From Acinetobacter johnsonii CIP 64.6 (GTDB lineage Bacteria; Pseudomonadota; Gammaproteobacteria; Pseudomonadales; Moraxellaceae), in assembly GCF_000368045.1 (NCBI RefSeq), contig NZ_KB849234.1, forward strand, positions 1-64,000: a DNA stretch of 64,000 nucleotides, written 5' to 3'. Shown here in pieces: positions 38,922 to 46,772 of the stretch (position 1 is its first letter; every line of letters begins with the position of its first letter). A program made the translations under genes and the position numbers. The notes under the pieces were generated by a model, which searched no databases, had not been told where the DNA came from, and saw only the letters and a list, made by a program, of their open reading frames with translations.

Positions 38922-39542
38922 CTAATTAACTTGAAGCGCCAACGCACGCTGAACTGCGGGGCGCGCTTGAATACGCTCCATATAAGCCTTCACATTTGGA
39001 TAGTCATTTATGTCAATTTGTTGCCATTCATAACGCAAAATCCATGGAAAAATTGCCATATCCGCTATCGAATACTCGCCAGCCACATAGTTTTGACCAA
39101 AAAGCTGTTTGTCTAGTACACCATACAAACGCTTGGTTTCATTGACATAGCGTTCAGTTGCATACGCAATACGTTCGGGAGCAAATTTACTAAAGTGATG
39201 GTTCTGTCCAAGCATTGGACCGAAGCCACCCATTTGCCACATCAACCACTGCTCAACCTCAACACGAGACTGTTCATCGCTTGGATAAAACTGCCCTGTT
39301 TTACGCCCTAAATACTGCAAAATCGCCCCTGACTCAAACACAGAAATGGCTTCACCTTTGGGACCATCTTGATCCACAATCGCAGGGATTTTATTGTTGG
39401 GTGAAATGCGTAGAAAGTCGGGTTGGAACTGATCATTTTCTAAAATATTGATGGGAAAGACTTGATACTCCAAACCCATCTCTTCTAATGCGATGCTAAT
39501 TTTATGTCCGTTGGGTGTTCCCCAATAGTACAAATCGATCAT
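38922..39542 (-). CDS. yfcG: glutathione S-transferase / YfcG-like disulfide reductase
   Basis: The 206-aa protein has an N-terminal thioredoxin-like domain (MIDLYYWGTPNGHKISIALEE, with PNGHK close to E. coli YfcG) and an alpha-helical C-terminal domain (from about 90). The glutathione site NNKIPAIVDQ and FESGAILQYL is present. YfcG-type GSTs act as disulfide-bond reductases with glutathione. The symbol is by similarity of pattern only. It is transcribed singly towards yqaA. Confidence 0.87.
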   Translation of the reverse strand: MIDLYYWGTPNGHKISIALEEMGLEYQVFPINILENDQFQPDFLRISPNNKIPAIVDQDGPKGEAISVFESGAILQYLGRKTGQFYPSDEQSRVEVEQWLMWQMGGFGPMLGQNHHFSKFAPERIAYATERYVNETKRLYGVLDKQLFGQNYVAGEYSIADMAIFPWILRYEWQQIDINDYPNVKAYMERIQARPAVQRALALQVN

Positions 39543-39731
39543 GTGGTTATCCTGTTACTTTTCTCGTTTTAGTTCATATTGTCGAGGTTTGATACTGTTT
39601 ATAACATGATTCCAGCCTAGAAACATTAGGTTAAACTGAAATTGAAATCTTAAAATATGCATGACTAACTTCATATAAATAGAATAATTATCAACCAAAG
39701 AGAATTTTTAAAAAAAATCTTATTTTTTAAT

Positions 39732-39759
39732 CTTGAAATTTCATAGAGCATCCAAATAT
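39732..39759 (+). promoter_or_regulatory. candidate sigma-32 heat-shock promoter for hsp20
   Basis: CTTGAAA (39732-39738), a 13-bp spacer, then CCAAATAT (39752-39759) resembles the sigma-32 consensus CTTGAAA / CCCCATNT. It lies in the 325-bp interval upstream of an Hsp20 gene and leaves an untranslated leader of about 100 nt. I see no other gene in that interval. Confidence 0.5.
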
Positions 39760-39867
39760 TAAAAGTACAGCAAACATCCACACCGATTATTGCTGTGACA
39801 ACCATGCTAATCGAGTCGCATAGGTTGCTTATTTATATCACTTTTCCTAATAGTGGAGGTTTTATCA

Positions 39868-40320
39868 ATGAGTAATTTAAGCTTAATGCCATTATTCCGT
39901 CGTAGTATCGGTTTTGACCGTTTAAACGATTTGTTTGATCATGCAATGCTCAGTGAAGCACCACATTATCCTGCGTACAATATTGAAAAAGTCGGTGATG
40001 ATCACTACCGCATTGTCGTAGCTGCGACTGGTTTTAACCAAGATGAGCTCGCGATCGATTTAGAGAATCAGGTACTTAATATTTCAGGTCAACATGCTGA
40101 TCAGACCAAAGACAATCATGCTGAGTTCTTGCATAAAGGCATCACACAGCGCTCATTTAAATTATCTTTACGTTTAGATGAACACATTGAAGTACAAGAG
40201 GCCAATTATGAAAATGGTTTACTCACCATCCAGCTACGACGGATTGTTCCAGAAGAAAAAGCGCCATGCCGAATTCCAATCGGACAAAAGAAATTAACAA
40301 CTGAAAACACTTCGGCATAG
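39868..40320 (+). CDS. Hsp20/alpha-crystallin small heat-shock protein
   Basis: The 150-aa IbpA-like chaperone binds unfolded proteins. The alpha-crystallin domain spans about residues 35-125 (YPAYNIEKVGDDHYRIVVAATGF, GLLTIQLRR). The ATG at 39868 has GGAGG about eight bases upstream. The earlier GTG at 39853 lacks an SD. Expression is probably heat-inducible from the sigma-32-like site at 39732. It is convergent with infC and shares a bidirectional terminator with it. Confidence 0.93.
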   Translation: MSNLSLMPLFRRSIGFDRLNDLFDHAMLSEAPHYPAYNIEKVGDDHYRIVVAATGFNQDELAIDLENQVLNISGQHADQTKDNHAEFLHKGITQRSFKLSLRLDEHIEVQEANYENGLLTIQLRRIVPEEKAPCRIPIGQKKLTTENTSA

Positions 40321-40334
40321 TCAATCAACAAAAT

Positions 40335-40366
40335 AAAAAAAGCACTGCATAGGCAGTGCTTTTTTT
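40335..40366. terminator. bidirectional intrinsic terminator between hsp20 and infC
   Basis: A perfect AAAAAAAGCACTGC / GCAGTGCTTTTTTT stem with a 4-nt loop has long A and T runs on both sides, so it can stop both genes. Confidence 0.93.
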
Positions 40367-40381
40367 AAGATCAATGGATCA

Positions 40382-40933
40382 TTACTTTTTCTTTTTAGGA
40401 CCAAGCAACATACCCATTTGACGACCTTCCATTTTTGGTGATTGCTCAACAACACCAATTTCAGCCACATCTGCTTCAACTTTTTGAAGTTGAGCCAAAC
40501 CAAGCTGTTGGTGCGCCATTTCACGACCACGGAAACGAAGAGTAATTTTTACTTTGTTGCCTTCTTCAAGGAACTTAATGATTGCACGTAGTTTTACGTT
40601 GTAATCACCAACATCAGTACCCGGGCGGATTTTGATTTCTTTCACCTGTACTTGATGCTGTTTTTTCTTCGCTTCTTTCTGCTTTTGCTTTAGATCAAAC
40701 AAATGCTTGTTGAAGTCCATGATTTTACAAACAGGCGGTTCAGCGTTTGCTACGATCTCAACAAGATCAAGCTCAACACTTTCAGCAGCGCGTAATGCTT
40801 CTGCCAAGCTAACAATACCTTTTTGCTCACCATTTTCGTCTACAAGACGGACTTCTTTCGCACGAATTTCATCATTCAAAGCAGGACGGTTTGATTTGTT
40901 ACCGCCCTGTTGATTACGGTCAGGCTGTTTAAT
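40382..40933 (-). CDS. infC: translation initiation factor IF-3, AUU start
   Basis: The 183-aa protein keeps non-initiator tRNA and 50S off the 30S subunit. The N-domain (about 20-80, NDEIRAKEVRLVDENGEQ) and the C-domain (from about 95, VKEIKIRPGTDVGDYN) are typical. No ATG start fits. The frame extends upstream to an ATT at 40931-40933 preceded eight bases earlier by GGAG, which gives the E. coli-like length. A TTG at 40877-40879 would cut off the conserved N-terminus. AUU starts let IF-3 repress its own synthesis. It lies 5 bp after thrS, and the SD is inside the last thrS codons. Confidence 0.95.
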   Translation of the reverse strand: MKQPDRNQQGGNKSNRPALNDEIRAKEVRLVDENGEQKGIVSLAEALRAAESVELDLVEIVANAEPPVCKIMDFNKHLFDLKQKQKEAKKKQHQVQVKEIKIRPGTDVGDYNVKLRAIIKFLEEGNKVKITLRFRGREMAHQQLGLAQLQKVEADVAEIGVVEQSPKMEGRQMGMLLGPKKKK

Positions 40934-40938
40934 CGCTG

Positions 40939-42861
40939 TTACTCCACAATGTACCGGCCGCGTTCGGCAACGGCTGCTTTTACTAGGTCAACGAAAGCGT
41001 CGATTGACATAGTACCCAAATTTGTTCCAGAGCGGGTACGCACGTTCACTGTACCTTCCTCTACCTCACGGTCCCCAAGTACCAGTAAGTAAGGAATACG
41101 CTCTAATGTACGTTCACGAATCTTAAAGCCGATTTTCTCATTTCTCAAGTCTGAAATCGCACGGAGACCATTTTCTTTAAGTTTAGCGACGACTGACTCA
41201 CATGCTTCCGCTTGTGAATCGGTAATGTTCATCACACATGCTTGGATTGGTGTTAACCAAGGTGGCATAAAGCCCGCATAGTGTTCGATTAGTATACCAA
41301 TAAAACGTTCAAAACTGCCAAGTATTGCACGGTGCAACATTACAGGTTGATCACGATCATTGTCTTCAGTGACATATGACGCATCTAAACGTTCTGGCAA
41401 GTTGAAATCACATTGGATTGTACCACATTGCCATACACGGCCTAAGCAGTCTTTCAGGGAGAATTCAATTTTCGGACCATAAAATGCGCCTTCACCCGGT
41501 TGAAGTTCCCACTCCAAACCGGCAGCATCTAAAGCATCTGCTAAAGATTTTTCAGCCATATCCCAAAGTGCATCATCACCCACACGTTTTTCTGGACGTG
41601 TAGACAACTTCATTTGCACTTCTTCGAAACCGAAGTCTTTATACACATCTAAAGTCAGTTGAATGAAGTCAGCCACTTCTTGACCAATTTGCTCTTTGGT
41701 ACAGAAAATGTGTGCATCATCTTGGGTAAAGCCACGAACACGCATAATGCCGTGCAATGAACCCGATGGTTCGTTACGGTGACATGAGCCAAACTCAGCC
41801 AAACGAATTGGCAAATCGCGGTATGACTTTAAACCTTGGTTGAACACTTGTACGTGACAAGGACAGTTCATCGGCTTAATTGCATAGTTACGGCTTTCTG
41901 AATGCGTCGTGAACATGCCATCTGCATAGTTTGCAGCATGGCCTGATTTTTCCCAAAGCGTGAAATCAACCACTTGTGGAGTACGAATTTCAAGGTAACC
42001 ATTATCTTGTTGTACTTTGCGCATGTATTGTTCAAGTACTTGATAAATGGTCCAACCGTTTGGATGCCAGAACACCATACCTGGTGCTTCTTCTTGCATA
42101 TGGAACAGGTCTAAAGCTTTACCAATTTTACGGTGGTCACGCTTTTCAGCTTCTTCAATACGTTTGATATACGCTGCAAGCTGTTTTTTGTCTGCCCACG
42201 CTGTACCATAAATACGTTGTAACTGTTCATTCTTCGCGTCACCACGCCAGTAAGCGCCTGACATTTTAGTCAACTTGAATGCTTTTAAAAATTTAGTATT
42301 TGGCACGTGTGGACCACGGCACATATCCAAATAGTCTTGATGGTAGTACAAGCCCATTTCTGTTTCTTCAGGCATGTCTGCAATCAAGCGTAATTTATAA
42401 TCTTCGCCACGCGCTGTGAATTCTGCAATCACCTCATCACGTGGTGTCATTTTTTTGATGACATCATAGTCTTGATCGATGAGCTTTTTCATACGCTCTT
42501 CAATGGCTACCATGTCTTCTGGCGTAAATGGCTTTGCGCTAAAAATATCGTAATAGAAGCCATCTTCAATGACAGGACCAATCACCATTTTCGCTTCAGG
42601 GAACAATTGCTTAACCGCATGTCCCACCAAGTGAGCGCAAGAGTGACGAATGATTTCGACACCTTCTTCGTCTTTAGGCGTAATAATTTGAAGGCTGGCA
42701 TCCGTGGTAATTAAGTCAGATGCATCGACTAAACGACCATCGACTTTTCCTGCAACTGTATTTTTCGCAAGACCAGGACCGATGCTCAGTGCAACGTCCA
42801 TCACAGATACAGCTTGATCAAATTGTTTTTGATCGCCATTTGGCAAAGTGATAATTGGCAT
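40939..42861 (-). CDS. thrS: threonyl-tRNA synthetase
   Basis: The 640-aa class II enzyme charges tRNA-Thr. An N-terminal TGS domain (about 1-60) and a second additional/editing domain (about 65-230, HSCAHLVGHAVKQLFP) precede the catalytic core. The zinc site includes AIKPMNCPCHVQVF. Motif 2 is FGSCHRNEPSGSLHGIMRVRGFTQDDAH, and motif 3 is MLHRAILGSFERFIGI. The anticodon-binding domain is at the C-terminus. It is 5 bp upstream of infC. The leader contains an anticodon-arm mimic that probably mediates feedback repression. Confidence 0.98.
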   Translation of the reverse strand: MPIITLPNGDQKQFDQAVSVMDVALSIGPGLAKNTVAGKVDGRLVDASDLITTDASLQIITPKDEEGVEIIRHSCAHLVGHAVKQLFPEAKMVIGPVIEDGFYYDIFSAKPFTPEDMVAIEERMKKLIDQDYDVIKKMTPRDEVIAEFTARGEDYKLRLIADMPEETEMGLYYHQDYLDMCRGPHVPNTKFLKAFKLTKMSGAYWRGDAKNEQLQRIYGTAWADKKQLAAYIKRIEEAEKRDHRKIGKALDLFHMQEEAPGMVFWHPNGWTIYQVLEQYMRKVQQDNGYLEIRTPQVVDFTLWEKSGHAANYADGMFTTHSESRNYAIKPMNCPCHVQVFNQGLKSYRDLPIRLAEFGSCHRNEPSGSLHGIMRVRGFTQDDAHIFCTKEQIGQEVADFIQLTLDVYKDFGFEEVQMKLSTRPEKRVGDDALWDMAEKSLADALDAAGLEWELQPGEGAFYGPKIEFSLKDCLGRVWQCGTIQCDFNLPERLDASYVTEDNDRDQPVMLHRAILGSFERFIGILIEHYAGFMPPWLTPIQACVMNITDSQAEACESVVAKLKENGLRAISDLRNEKIGFKIRERTLERIPYLLVLGDREVEEGTVNVRTRSGTNLGTMSIDAFVDLVKAAVAERGRYIVE

Positions 42862-42956
42862 AAAAAATCCTTAAGGAGTGATGCCCCGTACCATGGAGCA
42901 TGTCACCGCGAGATTATGATCGAGGTAAAACCTCAAAAGATAAAAACGGTGGATAA
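42862..42956 (-). promoter_or_regulatory. thrS leader with tRNA-Thr anticodon-arm mimic
   Basis: On the minus strand, ATGCTCC-ATGGTAC-GGGGCAT (42901 to 42881) forms a 7-bp stem with one G-U and a 7-nt loop. Loop residues 2-6 read U-G-G-U-A, so U33, the anticodon GGU (Thr) and A37 are in register. The SD (AAGGA) follows about 5 nt downstream. Further upstream GAGGT-TTT-ACCTC (plus 42922-42934) is enclosed by CACCG/CGGTG (42947-42951 with 42904-42908). This matches the plan of the E. coli thrS operator, to which ThrRS binds and blocks ribosomes. Confidence 0.7.
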
Positions 42957-43370
42957 ATAAAATCAGTCGAATTTTACACGTGTTATCCACAGGATTAAAC
43001 CTTTTCCCCTAGAAAATTCACGTTTCGGCGCATTTTGAATTCATTTGCCAGTCCCACAGCCTCACTAAAATGAGGGAATGGATGTGCCGCAATCTCATAG
43101 CTACATTTTATAATGACTGTATCAGTCACTTTTTATTGAACAATGCAGTAACACAAGCATACACATTTTGCTTAAAAAGCAGGCTAAAATCTAACTAAAA
43201 GGGTTTATATCGCACAGAATCCATAGATTCAGTTTAGATAAACTAAACAAAAAAAATTCAATAAATTCATCTAAAAAGAGCAACTCGACTAAAGCATAAA
43301 TGCAAGATGGCTGAAAAATGCATATCTTTTAATCAATGGAAAAATAATACCAAATTCAGGAGTGATCAAC
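42957..43370. other. divergent intergenic region between thrS and acyl-CoA synthetase
   Basis: There is no credible ORF. It contains a perfect DnaA-box sequence TTATCCACA (42983-42991) and a near one TTATCCACC on the minus strand (42948-42956). The inverted repeat TGACTG-TAT-CAGTCA (43114-43128) directly follows a TATAAT (43109-43114). Two adjacent inverted repeats, GAATC-N4-GATTC (43217-43230) and AGTTTA-GA-TAAACT (43231-43244), follow. These are candidate operator sites, but no promoter could be placed firmly. Confidence 0.5.
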
Positions 43371-45014
43371 ATGGTGAGTGCTTATGATGAGTTACCAAGA
43401 ACCCCCGCAAACTTTGTGGCTTTGTCACCGCTGCGTTATTTAGAACGAGCTGCTTATATTTACCCTCATCAAGATGCCATCATTCATGGGCACCGCCATA
43501 TTTCATGGCGTGAAACTTATCTTCGCTGCCGCCAATTTGCCTCACAATTACAAAAACTGGGAATCACAAAAAACGATACTGTCTCTGTTTTGCTGCCCAA
43601 TGTCCCTGCAATGATCGAAGCACATTTTGCAGTCCCAATGGCAGGTGCTGTGCTCAACACATTGAACACGCGCTTAGATGCCAAAACCATCGCATTTATG
43701 CTTGATCATGCAGAAACCAAAGTCTTATTGGTGGATCCAGAGTTTGCATCGGTTGCACAAGAAGCCTTGGCTTTGGTCGGACGCGATATTTTCGTGATTG
43801 ATGTAGATGATGCTGAGTACGAAAACTGTTTTGCAGCCCCTATTGGTCAAATCGAGTATGAAGACTGGTTAACCGAAGGCGATGAAAACTTTGAGTGGCA
43901 TTTACCTCAAGATGAATGGGATGCCATTAGCCTAAATTACACCTCGGGAACGACAGGTAACCCGAAAGGGGTGGTCTATCATCATCGTGGGGCTTATATC
44001 AATGCAGCCAGTAACATCATTGCTTGTGGCATGACACCTCGTGCGACCTACTTATGGACCCTCCCCCTGTTTCACTGCAACGGTTGGTGCTTTGCATGGA
44101 CTATGGCAGCCAATGGCGGCACCAACATCTGTTTACGTAAAATTGACCCTGAACTTATTTTTAAACTCATCGCTGAACACAAAGTCGATTATTTCTGCGG
44201 TGCGCCGATTGTGTTATCAATGCTGATCAATACCCCTGAAGAGCAACGGGTTCACTTTGAGCATCGCGTTGAAGTGATGGTGGCAGGTGCTGCACCGCCT
44301 GCTGCAATTATTGAGGGCATGCGTCATATTGGCATCAATGTCACCCATGTCTATGGCCTCACTGAAACCTATGGCCCTTCTGCGCTTTGTGCCTCTCAAG
44401 CAGGTTGGTCAGACTTATCGATTCAAGAACAAGCGCAGCTGCACTCACGCCAAGGTGTACCGTACCCATTGCAAGATGGTATGAAAGTACTAGATCCAGA
44501 CACCATGCAACCTGTCCCACATGATGGTCAAACCATGGGCGAAATTATGTTCCGTGGCAACATTGTGATGAAAGGCTACCTCAAAAACCCTGAGGCGACC
44601 GCAGAAGCCTTTGCTGGTGGTTGGTTTCATACAGGCGATCTTGCAGTCTGCCAATCCGATGGCTATGCCAAAATTACTGATCGCTCTAAAGATGTGATCA
44701 TTTCTGGAGGCGAGAATATTTCATCACTAGAAGTTGAAGAAATTCTCTATCAACATCCTGCTATTTTAACGGCTGCGGTGGTCGCAAAACCCGATCCTCG
44801 CTGGCAAGAAGTGCCCTGTGCATTTATTGAACTCAAAGCAGGTAAAGAAACCACACCTGAGGAAATCATTGAATTCTGTAAGCAACATCTGGCACGTTTT
44901 AAAGTCCCGAAAGATGTAGTGATTACAGAAATTCCAAAAACGTCGACAGGCAAGTTACAAAAATTTGTTCTACGCGATTGGGCCAAAGAGCGTGCAACGG
45001 GCGAGTTTAGCTAA
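43371..45014 (+). CDS. AMP-forming acyl-CoA synthetase
   Basis: The 547-aa adenylate-forming enzyme activates a fatty or other carboxylic acid through an acyl-AMP to acyl-CoA. Motifs are the phosphate-binding loop NYTSGTTGNPKGVVYHHRGAY, VYGLTETYGPS, the GDLAVCQSDGYAKITDRSKD hinge, SGGENISSLEVEE and the catalytic Lys in PKTSTGKLQKF. It resembles the medium/long-chain AlkK-like group. The chain length is not deducible. ATG 43371 has AGGAG about eight bases upstream. A GTG three codons earlier overlaps the SD. It stands alone, with a terminator after it. Confidence 0.92.
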   Translation: MVSAYDELPRTPANFVALSPLRYLERAAYIYPHQDAIIHGHRHISWRETYLRCRQFASQLQKLGITKNDTVSVLLPNVPAMIEAHFAVPMAGAVLNTLNTRLDAKTIAFMLDHAETKVLLVDPEFASVAQEALALVGRDIFVIDVDDAEYENCFAAPIGQIEYEDWLTEGDENFEWHLPQDEWDAISLNYTSGTTGNPKGVVYHHRGAYINAASNIIACGMTPRATYLWTLPLFHCNGWCFAWTMAANGGTNICLRKIDPELIFKLIAEHKVDYFCGAPIVLSMLINTPEEQRVHFEHRVEVMVAGAAPPAAIIEGMRHIGINVTHVYGLTETYGPSALCASQAGWSDLSIQEQAQLHSRQGVPYPLQDGMKVLDPDTMQPVPHDGQTMGEIMFRGNIVMKGYLKNPEATAEAFAGGWFHTGDLAVCQSDGYAKITDRSKDVIISGGENISSLEVEEILYQHPAILTAAVVAKPDPRWQEVPCAFIELKAGKETTPEEIIEFCKQHLARFKVPKDVVITEIPKTSTGKLQKFVLRDWAKERATGEFS

Positions 45015-45050
45015 ACATTCAGCAGTCTATACAAGCAAATATTCTCACAT

Positions 45051-45080
45051 AAAAAAGCGACCTTGAAGGTCGCTTTTTTA
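45051..45080. terminator. bidirectional intrinsic terminator
   Basis: An AAAAAAGCGACC / GGTCGCTTTTTT hairpin lies between the convergent acyl-CoA synthetase and darP genes. Confidence 0.92.
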
Positions 45081-45092
45081 TGTCTAAATGAC

Positions 45093-45626
45093 TTAATTAT
45101 CTGAAATTAAAGCCACTTGCTGAATGTAGTTAAACAACTTCAAACGCGAAGCTTTAAGCTGTTCTTCATCAGCCTGCTGTTTCATATCACGGTGAATACG
45201 CAATATATGCTGACGAATGGTATGACGTTCCGCGGCATTATAAGTTTTGGAAAACTCATTAATGACCACATCACCATCTTTGATCATACGATCAACCCAA
45301 CGCTGCAATTGAGCGGTTTTTTTCGCGCCTTGTTGCGGTGTCAAATAAGACAAAATCACCGTTTCATCTTCATTACGCAACAACTTACCAATACGTAAAA
45401 ATTGGCGACGACGAGCTTCATTTGATGTAATCAGTTTCACATCCAAAAGGGCTTCAATCAAACGCTCTTCAACAGGTAAGTTTTGAATTTGTTTAGTGTT
45501 CAACTCTGCAAGTTGAGAACCCAAAGATGCCATACGTTGTACGGCTTTTTTCTGTTCAGTTTTACTTGCACGTCCTTCTAAAGATTCAAAGTCTTCTTCA
45601 GTAAAACTATGCGGTCGACGTGCCAC
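45093..45626 (-). CDS. darP: ribosome biogenesis factor DarP (YjgA)
   Basis: The 177-aa basic alpha-helical protein of the DUF615/YjgA family associates with late 50S precursors. It starts MARRPHSFTEEDFESLEGRASKTEQKK and keeps the family motifs LGSQLAELNTKQIQNLPV and DETVILSYLTPQ. It starts 2 bp after npr, so it is the last gene of the mazG-to-darP run. Confidence 0.93.
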   Translation of the reverse strand: MARRPHSFTEEDFESLEGRASKTEQKKAVQRMASLGSQLAELNTKQIQNLPVEERLIEALLDVKLITSNEARRRQFLRIGKLLRNEDETVILSYLTPQQGAKKTAQLQRWVDRMIKDGDVVINEFSKTYNAAERHTIRQHILRIHRDMKQQADEEQLKASRLKLFNYIQQVALISDN

Positions 45627-45628
45627 GA

Positions 45629-45898
45629 TTAATCTGCCTCGTAAAATTTTGCTGCAAATAGTGCCTGAATCTCAGATAAAGCTTGTTCTTCATCTGCGCC
45701 TTCAAGCACCAAGCGTAAAGTGGTGCCCTTTCCTGCGCCTAGCATCAGGAGGGACATAATATTTTTGGCATCCACCAATTTGTCTCCTTTTCCAATTTGG
45801 ATTGAAGAACGGAATTTGGTGGTCACTTCAATGAGCTTGCCAGATGCACGCGCATGTAACCCTAGTTTATTAATTACGTCAACAGTTGTGTCAATCAT
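45629..45898 (-). CDS. npr: HPr-family phosphocarrier NPr (nitrogen-PTS)
   Basis: The 89-aa protein takes phosphate from EI-Ntr and passes it to EIIA-Ntr. The phospho-histidine is His15 in NKLGLHARASGKLIE, with the regulatory-loop equivalent at NIMSLLMLGAGKG. The start is ATG 45898, which overlaps the rapZ stop by 4 bp (ATGA). The frame further upstream lies inside rapZ. rapZ-npr pairing is conserved in proteobacteria, but ptsN is not here. In A. baumannii NPr is the partner of GigB, encoded 38 kb away in this window. Confidence 0.94.
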   Translation of the reverse strand: MIDTTVDVINKLGLHARASGKLIEVTTKFRSSIQIGKGDKLVDAKNIMSLLMLGAGKGTTLRLVLEGADEEQALSEIQALFAAKFYEAD

Positions 45899-46746
45899 GC
45901 CCAGTGCTTCATTTCTCGATGGAGGACCTGAATAGACCATTTTGCCTCAAGGGCTTTTTTTAGTCTATCCACAATATATACAGAGCGATGCTGCCCACCC
46001 GTACAACCAATTGACACGGTCATATAGTGACGATGCCCTTCAGCAAAAGCTGGTAACCATTTATCTAAAAACTTATAAATATCTTGGAACATTTCGTGCG
46101 TTTGCTCACTTTGTTCCAAAAATTTTTGCACAGGGGCATCCAGTCCAGAATACTTCCGCAGTTCTAAATCCCAATGGGGATTGGGTAAATGTCGAACATC
46201 AAACACATAGTCAGCATCCAACGGGATACCGTGTTTAAAGCCGAAAGACTGCAAAATCAAAATCAGGTTATCCGACTGACCCAACTTTGACAGCAAGGTA
46301 TGCTTTAAGTCGTGCACACTTTTATCGGTGGTATCAATATGCACAGTTGAGCGCAAATTAATCGGCAATAAAAGGGTTTTCTCTTCTTGAATGCACTGAT
46401 TCAAACTTTGAAAGCGTGTCGCCAACGGATGCGGACGACGTGAAGCACTAAAGCGCGCAATCAGTTCTTGGTCACGCGTGGTCAAATAAATAATATCGAC
46501 CGTACCATGCCTTTGCAATTGTTCAAACACCAAGTCGAACTCTTGCAAATCTGCACGTGTACTGCGTACATCCACACCAAGCGCCAACTGCTCAAGGTTA
46601 TTTTCCCGATCCAGTTTAGCCACAATCTCTGGGAGTAAGGCCAAAGGCAAATTATCAATACAGTAATAACCAAGGTCTTCCAATACTTGTAATGCAGAGG
46701 ATTTACCCGAACCAGACTGTCCTGTAACAATTAAAATGCGCTTCAT
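45895..46746 (-). CDS. rapZ: RNase adapter protein RapZ
   Basis: The 283-aa protein binds nucleotides (Walker A VTGQSGSGKSSALQVL near residue 8) and small RNAs. In E. coli it guides RNase E to GlmZ to control GlmS and cell-wall precursor supply. The C-terminal domain has SIGCTGGQHRSVYIVDRL. It lies 26 bp after panC and overlaps npr by 4 bp. Whether GlmZ-like RNA exists here is unknown. Confidence 0.96.
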   Translation of the reverse strand: MKRILIVTGQSGSGKSSALQVLEDLGYYCIDNLPLALLPEIVAKLDRENNLEQLALGVDVRSTRADLQEFDLVFEQLQRHGTVDIIYLTTRDQELIARFSASRRPHPLATRFQSLNQCIQEEKTLLLPINLRSTVHIDTTDKSVHDLKHTLLSKLGQSDNLILILQSFGFKHGIPLDADYVFDVRHLPNPHWDLELRKYSGLDAPVQKFLEQSEQTHEMFQDIYKFLDKWLPAFAEGHRHYMTVSIGCTGGQHRSVYIVDRLKKALEAKWSIQVLHREMKHWA

Positions 46747-46772
46747 CTTAATCCTTTGAGAGGTGAGCTTGC

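Noticed and set aside
40382..40879. infC starting at the TTG at 40879 (165 aa)
   Set aside because: It would delete the IF-3 N-terminus and has no SD. The AUU start at 40931-40933 fits length and SD.
42862..43000. T-box riboswitch for thrS
   Set aside because: No T-box consensus bulge is seen and T-boxes are not expected here. The anticodon-mimic operator explains the leader better.
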